Source: VFBF01 sp964530695 (lineage in GTDB: Bacteria > Pseudomonadota > Alphaproteobacteria > Caulobacterales > Aquidulcibacteraceae). From it: 64,000 bases of DNA. Both the position numbers and the translations under genes were made by a program. The stretch covers positions 17,150-81,149 of the forward strand of contig CAZGYQ010000003.1 in NCBI GenBank assembly GCA_964530695.1. Reading direction: 5' to 3'. The notes under the pieces are model-generated. The model was not told where the DNA came from. It saw only the letters and a list, made by a program, of their open reading frames with translations, and did not search any database. Shown here in pieces: positions 32,216 to 42,489 of this stretch (its first letter is position 1; each line of letters begins with the position of its first letter).

Positions 32216-35058
32216 CCGCACCCATCGATTCAAAATCCCGCGTCTGGCTCATCGACGGCTCGGGCTACATCTTCCGCGCCTATCACGCGCTGCCGCCGCT
32301 CACGCGCCAGAAGGACGGGCTGCCGATCGGGGCGGTGAGCGGCTTCTGCAACATGCTCTACAAGCTGCTCAACGACATGAAGGGCCCGGACCGGCCGACG
32401 CACCTCGCGGTGATCTTCGATCGCTCGGCGATCACGTTCCGGAACGAAATCTATCCCGAATACAAGGCGCACCGCCCGCCGGCGCCGGAAGATCTCGTGC
32501 CGCAGTTCCCGATCATCCGTGAAGCCACGCGCGCGTTCGGCGCGCCGGCCGTCGACATGGAAGGCTTCGAGGCCGACGATCTCATCGCCACCTACGCGCG
32601 CGATGCGGCGCGGCGCGGCGCGAAGGTGCAGATCGTGTCGTCCGACAAGGATCTGATGCAGCTCATCGTCGAGGACTCCATCGAGCTCTACGATCCGATG
32701 AAATCGAAATCGCTCGGCGCGGAAGCGGTGCTGGAGAAGTTCGGCGTGACGCCCGACAAGGTCGTAGACGTGCAGGCGCTGATGGGCGACAGCACCGACA
32801 ACGTGCCCGGCGCGCCGGGCATCGGGCCGAAGACGGCCGCCGAGCTCATCGGCATGTTCGGCGATCTTGAATCCGTGCTCGCGCGTGCGGGCGAGATCAA
32901 GCAGCCCAAGCGCCGCGAGAGCATCCAGAACAACGCCGACCTCATCCGCATCTCGAAGGAGCTGGTGACGCTGAAGGACGACGTGGCGGTGGAGGAGACG
33001 CTTGAGTCCTTCGCCGTGCGCGATTTCGAGGACGGCGTGCTGCTGAAGTTCCTCGACGAGATGGAGCTGCGCACACTGGGGCGGCGCGTGCGCGAGCAGA
33101 TCGCGAAGAATCCCGAGAGCGTCGTCCCGCACATGCACGAGGGCGATGCGCCGGAGGGCGCCGCTTTCGACTTCGACAAGTACGAGACCGTAGACACGCT
33201 GGAGGCGCTCGAACGCTGGATCGCACGCGCAAACGCGGCGGGCTACGTGGCGGTGGACACCGAGACCAAGGGCCTCGGCGCACACGCCGAGCTTGTGGGG
33301 ATTTCGCTCGCGACCGCCGTGAACGAGGCCTGCTACATCCCGCTCGCGCACGTGGACCCGCATGCAGCGGCGCCCTCGGGCAATGGCGACCTCTTCGCGG
33401 CGCCCGCCGAGCCTGCTGCAGCCGCGCCGCACGCACCGCTCGTCCAAATTCCGATGAAGGCGGCGATCGCGGCGCTGAAGCCGCTGCTTGAAGATCCGGC
33501 GGTGCTCAAGATCGGCCAGAACATCAAGTACGATCTCAACATCTTCGCGCAGCACGGCGTCGCCGTCGCGCCGGTCGACGACACGATGCTCATGTCCTAC
33601 GTGCTCGCGGCGGGCTCGCACAATCACGGCATGGATGAGCTGAGCGATCTCCATCTCGGCCATCGGCCCATCGGATTTTCCGACGTCGCCGGCAAGGGCA
33701 AGGCGCAGATCACCTTCGACCGCGTGCCCATCGACATCGCCACGCGCTATTCGGCGGAGGACGCCGATGTGACGCTCCGTCTGTGGGAGAAACTGCGCCA
33801 CGAGGTGGCGCGCGAACGCCTGCGCACGGTGTACGAAACGCTCGAACGGCCGATGCCGGAAGTGCTCGGCGCCATGGAGCGGGCGGGGATCAAGGTCGAT
33901 CCCGATGAGCTTTCGCGCATGTCCGGCGAGTTCGCGCAGCGGATGCTCGCCTATGAGGACGAAGCGAAAAAGCTCGCCGGCAAGGACTTCAACATCGGAT
34001 CCCCGAAGCAGCTCGGCGAAATCCTGTTCGACGATATGAAGTTGCCCGGCGGATCGAAGACAAAGACGGGCGCGTGGTCCACCGATGCGAGCGTGCTGGA
34101 AGATCTCGCCGCCGCGGGTCACGAACTGCCGAAGGTGCTGCTCGACTGGCGCCAATTGCAGAAGCTGCGTTCGACCTACACCGAGGCGCTGCGCGAGGCG
34201 ATCAATCCCGAAACGAAGCGCGTCCACACGAGCTATGCGCTTGCCGCGACGACGACGGGGCGCCTTTCATCCAACGATCCGAACTTGCAGAACATCCCGA
34301 TCCGCACCGACGAGGGCCGGCGCATCCGCGAGGCGTTCATCGCCGAGGACGGCCACGTGCTCATTTCGGCGGACTATTCGCAGATCGAGCTCAGGCTCCT
34401 CGCGCACGTGGCCGACATTCCGCAGCTGAAGCAGGCGTTCGCCGACGGCATCGACATCCACGCGCTCACCGCTTCGGAAATGTTCGGCGTGCCGGTTAAG
34501 GGCATGGACCCGATGGTGCGCCGGCAGGCGAAGGCCATCAATTTCGGCATCATCTACGGCATTTCCGCTTTTGGGTTGGCGCGAAACCTTGGGATCGAGC
34601 GCGGCGAAGCGGACGCCTATATCAAGAAATACTTCGAACGCTTCCCCGGCATCCGCGACTATATGGAAAACACCAAGGCCTACGCGCGCGCGAACGGCTA
34701 TGTGGAGACCATCTTCGGCCGGCGCGCGCACGTGCCGGGCATCAAGTCGAAGACGCCGACGGAGCGCGCCTTCGCCGAACGCCAGGCCATCAACGCGCCG
34801 CTGCAGGGCGCCGCCGCCGACATCATCCGCCGTGCGATGATCCGGGTGCCCGGCGCGCTGGCGGACGCGAGCCTGAAGACCCGCATGCTGTTGCAGGTTC
34901 ACGACGAACTCGTGCTCGAGGCGCCGAAGGCCGAGGCGGAGGAGGCGATGGTTCTCGTGCGCCGCGCGATGGAAACCGCCCACGAACCGGCGGTGACGAT
35001 CTCTGTGCCGCTGACGGTGGAAGCGAAGGCCGCGCGCACGTGGGCGGCGGCGCACTGA
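32212..35058 (+). CDS. polA: DNA polymerase I with 5'-3' and 3'-5' exonuclease domains
   Basis: This 948-residue enzyme does gap filling, Okazaki primer removal and repair synthesis. The 5'-nuclease domain spans about 1-300 (WLIDGSGYIFRAYHALPPL, EADDLIATYA, GDSTDNVPG). The 3'-5' exonuclease has an intact DxE in YVAVDTETKG near residue 347, so proofreading is probably active. The polymerase domain has motif A ADYSQIELR (near 721), motif B RRQAKAINFGIIYG and motif C QVHDELVLE (near 895). An extra Ala/Pro-rich stretch lies near 390-410. The ATG at 32212 overlaps the HEPN gene and has no good ribosome site of its own, which favours translational coupling. Confidence 0.95.
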   Translation: MTAPIDSKSRVWLIDGSGYIFRAYHALPPLTRQKDGLPIGAVSGFCNMLYKLLNDMKGPDRPTHLAVIFDRSAITFRNEIYPEYKAHRPPAPEDLVPQFPIIREATRAFGAPAVDMEGFEADDLIATYARDAARRGAKVQIVSSDKDLMQLIVEDSIELYDPMKSKSLGAEAVLEKFGVTPDKVVDVQALMGDSTDNVPGAPGIGPKTAAELIGMFGDLESVLARAGEIKQPKRRESIQNNADLIRISKELVTLKDDVAVEETLESFAVRDFEDGVLLKFLDEMELRTLGRRVREQIAKNPESVVPHMHEGDAPEGAAFDFDKYETVDTLEALERWIARANAAGYVAVDTETKGLGAHAELVGISLATAVNEACYIPLAHVDPHAAAPSGNGDLFAAPAEPAAAAPHAPLVQIPMKAAIAALKPLLEDPAVLKIGQNIKYDLNIFAQHGVAVAPVDDTMLMSYVLAAGSHNHGMDELSDLHLGHRPIGFSDVAGKGKAQITFDRVPIDIATRYSAEDADVTLRLWEKLRHEVARERLRTVYETLERPMPEVLGAMERAGIKVDPDELSRMSGEFAQRMLAYEDEAKKLAGKDFNIGSPKQLGEILFDDMKLPGGSKTKTGAWSTDASVLEDLAAAGHELPKVLLDWRQLQKLRSTYTEALREAINPETKRVHTSYALAATTTGRLSSNDPNLQNIPIRTDEGRRIREAFIAEDGHVLISADYSQIELRLLAHVADIPQLKQAFADGIDIHALTASEMFGVPVKGMDPMVRRQAKAINFGIIYGISAFGLARNLGIERGEADAYIKKYFERFPGIRDYMENTKAYARANGYVETIFGRRAHVPGIKSKTPTERAFAERQAINAPLQGAAADIIRRAMIRVPGALADASLKTRMLLQVHDELVLEAPKAEAEEAMVLVRRAMETAHEPAVTISVPLTVEAKAARTWAAAH

Positions 35059-35081
35059 GGTCGGGCGGCGGCGTCCGCGAT

Positions 35082-35176
35082 GAGGACTGCGAGCCTATCA
35101 CCCGCACAAGAGCTTCGTTCCAGCGACGGCAATGCACAGGCTGAAAAACGATGCGGGCCATAGGCCCGCGGTCCTC
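35082..35176. repeat. Inverted-repeat element of 95 bp downstream of polA
   Basis: Arms 35082-35105 (GAGGACTGCGAGCCTATCAC...) and 35153-35176 are complementary at 20 of 24 positions. The inner end GCGGGCCATAGGCCCGC is itself a hairpin. It may help end the polA transcript, but no U tract follows. Confidence 0.6.
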
Positions 35177-35594
35177 CTCTTCGACGCCTGAGAATGCGGG
35201 AACGAATGCGCGCGGTCCCACAAACTGTCGCACGCTTCGCGCGCCTCCTCCCCCTTCAAGAGAAGGCCGGGCGGGGGTTCGACGGGGCGACGAAAGCATT
35301 GTGGGACAAGCGATTCAATCACCGCGCGTCGCGCTGCGCCCCTCCTGCTTCCTCGTGCGGGGGAAGGAAAGTTTCCCCGTGAATCTATCCGACCGGGTTC
35401 CCGGCCGTGAGATCATCGCTCCGTCATTCACAAGGCGACGGAGCCCACGCTCCGGACACCTCACGACACGCGCCATCGAAGGGACCGCGCGTTTTCGGAC
35501 GCGCATCAGGCATGTGACCAAACGCGAGATTCTCCGGGGTCTGGCGGCGCGGCCGGTTGCGGGTCTGAAGACGCCCGCGCGCGGATGCGCCGCC
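35177..35594. other. Intergenic region with decayed palindromic repeat sequence
   Basis: No supported gene lies here. From 35222 to 35382 the sequence contains CCTCCCCC, GGCGGGGG, GTCGCGCTG and GTGCGGGGGAAGG, which recall the element at 27978-28124, but the arms no longer pair well. The rest shows only scattered GC-rich dyads such as GGGTTCCCGGC. Confidence 0.5.
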
Positions 35595-36050
35595 TCAGCC
35601 GCCCCGCTGGAAATAGAGCTGGTCGCGGCCGCGCTCGTCGATCAGCACCAGATAGCCGCTGCGCATCTGCGCCGTGCGCACCTTAGCCAGCGCATCGAGA
35701 TAGCGGCGCTCGGCGGCGCGGACCTGATCGCTGCACGCCAGTTCCTGTGCAGTCAGTCGCTCGAAGCGCAGGTCCATGCCGATGTTCGGCGCCCGCGCGG
35801 TCCAGGCGCGGCACGCGGTGGAGCCTTCGGCGCGATCGGCCTCGATCTTCAGGGTCGCCGCGAGGCGCACGCCCTGCGGGGGCGCGTCCCGCACCAGCGC
35901 GAGGTTCCATGCGCCGTCGAGGGTCGGCGGCGGCGGCCCGGGCGCGCGGACGCGGCTTGCCGGCGCGGCCGGGGAGACGGCGGCGGTCTGCGTCGTCGCG
36001 CAGCCGGCCGCGGCGAGCGCCATCGTCAAGGTCAGACCCAATGCGCGCAT
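35595..36050 (-). CDS. META-domain lipoprotein
   Basis: This 151-residue protein has a signal peptide ending in a lipobox (LAAAGC, lipidated Cys near residue 17), a Pro/Ala-rich linker, then a META (DUF306-like) domain from about residue 42: LDGAWNLALV, LKIEADRAEGSTACRAW and FERLTAQELACSD. META lipoproteins such as HslJ are linked to stress or drug tolerance, without a known mechanism. The Ser-Thr-Ala-Cys turn replaces the usual GCN motif of HslJ. It stands alone. Confidence 0.72.
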   Translation of the reverse strand: MRALGLTLTMALAAAGCATTQTAAVSPAAPASRVRAPGPPPPTLDGAWNLALVRDAPPQGVRLAATLKIEADRAEGSTACRAWTARAPNIGMDLRFERLTAQELACSDQVRAAERRYLDALAKVRTAQMRSGYLVLIDERGRDQLYFQRGG

Positions 36051-36140
36051 GAAGGCGGCTCCTTCCGAAAGGTCCGGAAGGATGCGCCGGGCGGCGTTTC
36101 CATTCTGTTAAGGGACGGGGTTAAGCGCCGCGGCCGGTGG

Positions 36141-36323
36141 TCAGGGAAACCGGAATTGCACCCGGCCCGCGTCTTCCGCGGTCACCGCGCCCTCGTCGAG
36201 CGCCTTGCGCCAGGCGAGATCGAGATAGTCGCGGGCGGAGGCCGGCGTATTCGCGGACGGCGCCTTCACATATCCGCGCCAGATCGCGACGCCGTCTCGA
36301 ACAAGGATGACTTCGCGTTCCAT
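36141..36323 (-). CDS. Small hypothetical protein
   Basis: This 60-residue reading frame (MEREVILVRDGVAIWRGYV...) ends in a helix-rich part with ARDYLDLAWRKALDEG and a strand VQFRF. The amino-acid content and codon pattern look like a real protein, and TAGGAC precedes the ATG by a usual distance. I do not recognise a family. It diverges from the M20 peptidase gene and lies 90 bases from the META lipoprotein gene on the same strand. Confidence 0.5.
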   Translation of the reverse strand: MEREVILVRDGVAIWRGYVKAPSANTPASARDYLDLAWRKALDEGAVTAEDAGRVQFRFP

Positions 36324-36484
36324 GGCGCGGTCCTACAGGGTGGCGCGCGCGTGGGCAAACGGCAATGTGTAGCAGCCTTGCCATGCGGCGACCGCAAGAT
36401 GGCGGAACGGACCCGGCAGACCGCCGCCGCCCCTCGACAAGACGCCGCCGTCGCGCGAAATGACGCCATCGTCAGGGAGGGCAT

Positions 36485-37966
36485 ATGTCCATGATCCGCT
36501 GGTTCCTCGGTCTGGTCTTCGTTGCGGCTTTGGGAATCGCTGGCGTGGTCGCCCTGCGAACCTCCCAGTTCGCGCCGGCGCCCGTCCCGCAGTCGGCCGT
36601 CGTTTCGGCGCCGAGCCTTGAGGTCGATCCGCGGGCCGCCGCCGCGCGGCTGGGCGAAGCGATCCAGTTCCCGACGGTCTCCGTCCAGCCGGGCGAAGCG
36701 TGGAACGCGGCCCCCTTCAGCGCCCAGCGCGCCTGGCTCGAAGGCGCCTATCCGGCGTTCCACGCCGTGGCCGGTCGCGAGATCATCAACAACGAGAGCA
36801 TGCTCTTTACGTGGACCGGCTCCGAGCCGGCGCTTCCGCCCATTCTCATCCTCGCGCACCTGGACGTCGTGCCCGTCGAAAGCTGGTCGAAGGACGACTG
36901 GACGAACGGGCCGTTCAGCGGCGCGGTGAAGGACGGGTACGTCTGGGGCCGCGGCTCGATCGACGACAAGGGTTCGCTCATCGCCGTTTTCGAGGCGGCG
37001 AACGCGCTCGCGGTGTCCGGCTTCAAGCCCAAGCGCACAATTCTCTTCGCGTTCGGCCATGACGAGGAAGTCTCCGGCGTGCAGGGCGCGCAGTCGATTG
37101 CGAAGCTGCTGCAGGAGCGGGGCGTCAAGGCGTGGTTCGCCATCGACGAAGGCCAGGCGATCATTGCGAAACACCCGATGACCGGCGGCCCCGTTTCACT
37201 CATCGGCATTGCCGAAAAAGGCTACGCGACGCTGCGCATCACCGCGACCGCGCGCGCGGGTCACTCCTCGGCGCCGGACAAGGACACCGCCGTCACGCTT
37301 GTTTCCGAAGCGATCCTGCGCGTGCACCGCATGCCGATCGAGATGCGTCTCGAAGGCGGGCCCGCCATGGGCATGATCCGCGCGCTCGCGCCGCAACTGC
37401 CGGTCACGTTGCGCGCCGCGGCGGCGAACGAATGGCTCTTTTCCCCGCTGATCAACCAGCGCATGGGGGCCGACCCGCTCGCCGCATCCATGCTGCGCAC
37501 CACGGTCGCGCCGACGATGGTGGAGGGCGGACCCAAGGACAACATCCTGCCGGGCCGCGCCGTGGCGCGGATCAACTTCCGGCTGCATCCGCGCGATACC
37601 TCAGCATCGATCCTTGCCCGTGCGCAGGCCGCCGTGAAGGACATTCCGGGCGTGACCGTCGAATGGGACCAGCCGCCGCATGAGGCCAGCCCAGTGTCGT
37701 CTTCGAGTTCCGACAGTTTCGCCCTGGTCGCGGCGATGGCGCGCGCCGTGGCTCCCGATGCGCCGGTGGCGCCGAGCCTGGTCACGGCCGGAACCGATTC
37801 CCGCTATTATTCAGGCGTCGCGCAGGACGTATACCGCTTCGCGCCCGCGCTGTTCACGATCGATGACATCGGCGGAATCCACGGCAAGAACGAACGACTT
37901 TCCGTCGACAACCTGTCACGGATGATCAAGGGCTATGCGCACCTCATGGCCGCGGGTGCGGGCTGA
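36485..37966 (+). CDS. Membrane-anchored M20 family metallopeptidase (PM20D1-like)
   Basis: This 493-residue zinc peptidase has an N-terminal membrane segment (WFLGLVFVAALGIAGVVAL) that should place it in the periplasm. The M20 metal ligands are visible in ILAHLDVVPVE, GRGSIDDKGS and FGHDEEVSG, and the dimerisation domain follows (GYATLRITATARAGHSS). The long form with a membrane anchor is like PM20D1, which handles N-acyl amino acids, so an amidase or carboxypeptidase role is likely. CAGGGAGG precedes ATG 36485. A chagasin-like inhibitor gene follows 15 bases later. Confidence 0.85.
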   Translation: MSMIRWFLGLVFVAALGIAGVVALRTSQFAPAPVPQSAVVSAPSLEVDPRAAAARLGEAIQFPTVSVQPGEAWNAAPFSAQRAWLEGAYPAFHAVAGREIINNESMLFTWTGSEPALPPILILAHLDVVPVESWSKDDWTNGPFSGAVKDGYVWGRGSIDDKGSLIAVFEAANALAVSGFKPKRTILFAFGHDEEVSGVQGAQSIAKLLQERGVKAWFAIDEGQAIIAKHPMTGGPVSLIGIAEKGYATLRITATARAGHSSAPDKDTAVTLVSEAILRVHRMPIEMRLEGGPAMGMIRALAPQLPVTLRAAAANEWLFSPLINQRMGADPLAASMLRTTVAPTMVEGGPKDNILPGRAVARINFRLHPRDTSASILARAQAAVKDIPGVTVEWDQPPHEASPVSSSSSDSFALVAAMARAVAPDAPVAPSLVTAGTDSRYYSGVAQDVYRFAPALFTIDDIGGIHGKNERLSVDNLSRMIKGYAHLMAAGAG

Positions 37967-37981
37967 ACAGGGAGATGACCG

Positions 37982-38443
37982 ATGCGTGCAATGCTGATCG
38001 CCTGTGCGGCCGTGCTCACGGCGTGCGCGCCTAAGGTCGTGGAGGAAGCCGTTCCGCCGCCGCCGGCCGCGCGTTCGCAAAGCGTTCCCGCGCCGACGCC
38101 GGCCGGCGTTACGCAACACATCACCGCCGCCGATGAAGGAAAGACGGTCGCCGTTTCCGTCGGCGCGACCTTTGCGGTGCAGCTGGTCGGCGTGCCTACC
38201 GCGGGCTACGTGTGGGCCGTCGTCGAGAAACCCGCCTTCCTGTCGGACGCGAGGGAATCGACCGGCGCGACCACAACCGCGCAATCGCAACCTGGCTTCG
38301 CCGGCGGCAATCACTGGGAAGTGTTCGCGTTTGACGCGCAGGGCGCGGGCCAAGGCGTGCTGAAGCTCGAACAACGCCGCCCGTGGGAGCCGAAGACGGA
38401 GCCCGCGACGCAGACCTTCACGGTGACCATCAGGGCGCAGTGA
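37982..38443 (+). CDS. Chagasin-like (I42) protease inhibitor lipoprotein
   Basis: This 153-residue protein has a short signal ending in a lipobox (LTAC), a Pro-rich linker and an immunoglobulin-like I42 domain. The three inhibitor loops are recognisable: VPTAGYVW (usual NPTTGYxW), GFAGGNHWEVF (GxGG loop) and RRPWEP (RPW loop). Chagasin-family proteins block papain-type cysteine proteases, and bacterial lipoprotein forms probably protect the periplasm. Sitting next to an M20 metallopeptidase suggests joint expression, not direct inhibition. Confidence 0.8.
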   Translation: MRAMLIACAAVLTACAPKVVEEAVPPPPAARSQSVPAPTPAGVTQHITAADEGKTVAVSVGATFAVQLVGVPTAGYVWAVVEKPAFLSDARESTGATTTAQSQPGFAGGNHWEVFAFDAQGAGQGVLKLEQRRPWEPKTEPATQTFTVTIRAQ

Positions 38444-38538
38444 CCCATGGCGCCGGATGGGGGCTGCGACGAAGCGGAGCCTCGTGCGCGCGCCGGGGCT
38501 GTACTACGGGTGCGAAAACCACAACCGGCGCCCGCACC

Positions 38539-39597
38539 ATGACCGATGACCTGAAAGACATGTGGTACTTCGCGGCGACGACCGCGGAGCTTCGATCCGG
38601 CGCGCAGTTCCGCCGCGTGATCCTCGACGAGCCCGTGTTGCTCGGGCGCACGGCGTCGGGCGAAGCATTCGCGCTGCGCGACATCTGCCCGCACCGGTCG
38701 GTGCCGTTGTCGGCCGGCCGCCAGATCGACACGGGCGGGCAGGCGACCGTCGAGTGCCCGTATCACGGCTGGCGTTTCGGCGCGCTGGACGGCGTTTGCA
38801 AGCTGATGCCGTCGCTGCTCGACGACCAGCCCTACGAAGTCGATCGCATCCGCGTGCGCCGCTTTCCCACGCACGAGGCCAACGGTGCGGTGTTCGTTTT
38901 CGTCTCGAGCGATGCGCGCAACAGCGAGCCGACCATTGCGCCGCCCTCCTTCGGCCCGCTGCCTGAAAAACCCAAATTCATCGTCGACCGCATCTTCAAC
39001 GCGTCGATGGACAACGCCGTCGTCGGCCTGATGGACCCCGCACATGTGGGCTTCGTGCACTCGCAGTGGTGGTGGCGTCCGCCGTCCATGGGCCTGAAGC
39101 CCAAACAGAAGGCGTTCGAGCCGCGCCATCGCGGCTGGGCCATCGCTCGTCATTCCCCCTCGGGCAATTCGCTCCTCTATCGTGTCGTGTTCGGTGGCGA
39201 CGTGACGACGGAAATCCTGTTCGACCTGCCGGGGTATCGCTGGGAGGTGGTGGAAAACGGTTCGGGCGCGCGCTTCGTCACGCTCACCTGCCTGACGCCG
39301 ATCGATGCGGCATCGACGCGGATCACGCAGATCACTTACTGGACCGGCGCGCCGCTGCTCAACCTGGCGCTGCCCATCGCGCCGGCCATGGCGCGCGAAT
39401 TCCTCGATCAGGACGGGCGCATGGTCGATCTCCAGAACGACGGCCTGAAGTATCAGCCCGGCATGCTGTGGATCGACGACATCGACGTGCAGGCCAAGTG
39501 GTACCTGAAGCTCAAGAAGGAATGGGCGGCGAGCCGGGCGGAGGGGCGGGATTTCGTCAATCCGTTGGAGCCATCGACGTTGCGCTGGCGCAGCTGA
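38539..39597 (+). CDS. Rieske non-heme iron oxygenase, large subunit (VanA-like)
   Basis: This 352-residue oxygenase carries an N-terminal Rieske [2Fe-2S] domain with CPHRSVPLS and CPYHGW, and a catalytic domain with mononuclear iron ligands in LMDPAHVGFVH (Asp-x2-His-x4-His). Single-component-type enzymes such as vanillate or dicamba O-demethylase have this size. The electron-donating reductase is not encoded nearby. ATG 38539 is in the middle of a 95-base gap after the inhibitor gene. Substrate unknown; demethylation or hydroxylation of an aromatic or sterol-like ring is plausible. Confidence 0.82.
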   Translation: MTDDLKDMWYFAATTAELRSGAQFRRVILDEPVLLGRTASGEAFALRDICPHRSVPLSAGRQIDTGGQATVECPYHGWRFGALDGVCKLMPSLLDDQPYEVDRIRVRRFPTHEANGAVFVFVSSDARNSEPTIAPPSFGPLPEKPKFIVDRIFNASMDNAVVGLMDPAHVGFVHSQWWWRPPSMGLKPKQKAFEPRHRGWAIARHSPSGNSLLYRVVFGGDVTTEILFDLPGYRWEVVENGSGARFVTLTCLTPIDAASTRITQITYWTGAPLLNLALPIAPAMAREFLDQDGRMVDLQNDGLKYQPGMLWIDDIDVQAKWYLKLKKEWAASRAEGRDFVNPLEPSTLRWRS

Positions 39598-39643
39598 CGG
39601 GACGGATTGGAAACGCGGGGCCGTGCGGCTAGGCTCGGTGTCC

Positions 39644-41497
<1,854 letters not shown>

Positions 41498-41516
41498 CGG
41501 AGAAACAGAGTTCAAC

Positions 41517-42080
41517 TCAGGTGATTGGCGGTCTGGCCAGAATGTCGAGTCGTTCAGCCAAAATGACCTTGTCCGCACGCGGGTCGGAGATTGCTGACAA
41601 CCTTGAACGCATGACATCGACGTCGAGAATGGCGGCCTCGACGGCTGCACGCAACCAATCGATATCTTTCGGTCGCCATGCATGCAGCTTTGAGATCGCT
41701 ATGTCGTTCGGCTCTGGTACGATTGCCACGACTCCATTTGTGCTCGGCGTGCTGAACCGGATTGAACGCGTCATCCAGTCGTCGGGCATAAGTGCCGATT
41801 CAGACCCCACACCATCGCAATAATAGCCAAAACTCGCGTCGAAATTCGAGGCTTGTCCCAATACTCCGTCAAGCAGGTCAGAGACCTGTTCCGCGTTGGG
41901 CGCGTCGTACGCGAACAAGTCGATATCACGGGACATGGCAAGCTCGGGAGGCACGACGTCCCGCCACGCAATGATTGCCGCAGTTCCTACGAGAACGAAC
42001 TGATCGATGCCGGTTGCAACTCCGGCGGCGCGCAGAATGTGCTCGACCTTCTCGCGTTTCATCAATGGCGGCGTGTTCAT
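41517..42080 (-). CDS. DUF6036-like nucleotidyltransferase (AbiEii-type), probable toxin of a two-gene module
   Basis: This 187-residue protein shows VLVGTAAIIAWRD and SRDIDLFAYD, the Gly-rich loop and DxD of the AbiEii/DUF6036 nucleotidyltransferase group, in which type IV toxins add nucleotides to a target such as tRNA. It overlaps the preceding 115-residue gene by ATGA, so they form one unit. The pair follows ruvB on the same strand; the sequence is less GC-rich than its neighbours, a sign of transfer. Toxicity is inferred from family, not shown. Confidence 0.65.
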   Translation of the reverse strand: MNTPPLMKREKVEHILRAAGVATGIDQFVLVGTAAIIAWRDVVPPELAMSRDIDLFAYDAPNAEQVSDLLDGVLGQASNFDASFGYYCDGVGSESALMPDDWMTRSIRFSTPSTNGVVAIVPEPNDIAISKLHAWRPKDIDWLRAAVEAAILDVDVMRSRLSAISDPRADKVILAERLDILARPPIT

Positions 42081-42424
42081 TCGGCTGCGACATTTTCCTC
42101 TTGCGGGGCGCCATTCTCGACGATCACGAACACCGGCGCGCTTCCCCGAAGCTCAGCGCCTTGGTCGGTATCAGCTAGAAGCGATTTGGCGACGTCCTCT
42201 GCCGGTAGCGCGAGAATGGGTTTCCAGAGCAAATAGTAACGTCGCTGGTGCGGATCGGTGCGCACGTGACGTTCCAGAAACTGTTCGCCATTGCTCAGCA
42301 GGGAGGGGTTGGCGACCAACCGCTTTGCGATCTCGACAGCACGTGCATATGCACGTTGTTCGTGTCGGTCGTAGAACACGCGCTTGAGCGGTAACGACAA
42401 GACAAACTGTTCGCTCGTGGTCAT
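42077..42424 (-). CDS. Partner protein of the DUF6036-like nucleotidyltransferase (probable antitoxin)
   Basis: This 115-residue protein has no motif I can name with certainty. A basic, helical first half (KRVFYDRHEQRAYARAVEI) is followed by RRYYLLWKPILALPAEDVA and a strand GSAPVFVIV. Small proteins with a similar middle (Trp...LL..GP..V...L) commonly precede DUF6036-type nucleotidyltransferases. ATG 42424 has GAGGTGAT eight bases upstream. It lies 65 bases behind the ruvB stop; AT-rich sequence there (TAAAACATATCATTTC on the plus strand) may hold its promoter. Confidence 0.6.
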   Translation of the reverse strand: MTTSEQFVLSLPLKRVFYDRHEQRAYARAVEIAKRLVANPSLLSNGEQFLERHVRTDPHQRRYYLLWKPILALPAEDVAKSLLADTDQGAELRGSAPVFVIVENGAPQEENVAAE

Positions 42425-42489
42425 CGGATCACCTCAAGTGTAAAACATATCATTTCTTGGCTTTGGCGGACAGAGGCTTTCTGGGAAGG

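Noticed and set aside
36108..36124. TTAA-N9-TTAA as a CtrA box
   Set aside because: The CtrA consensus needs a 7-base spacer; here it is 9.
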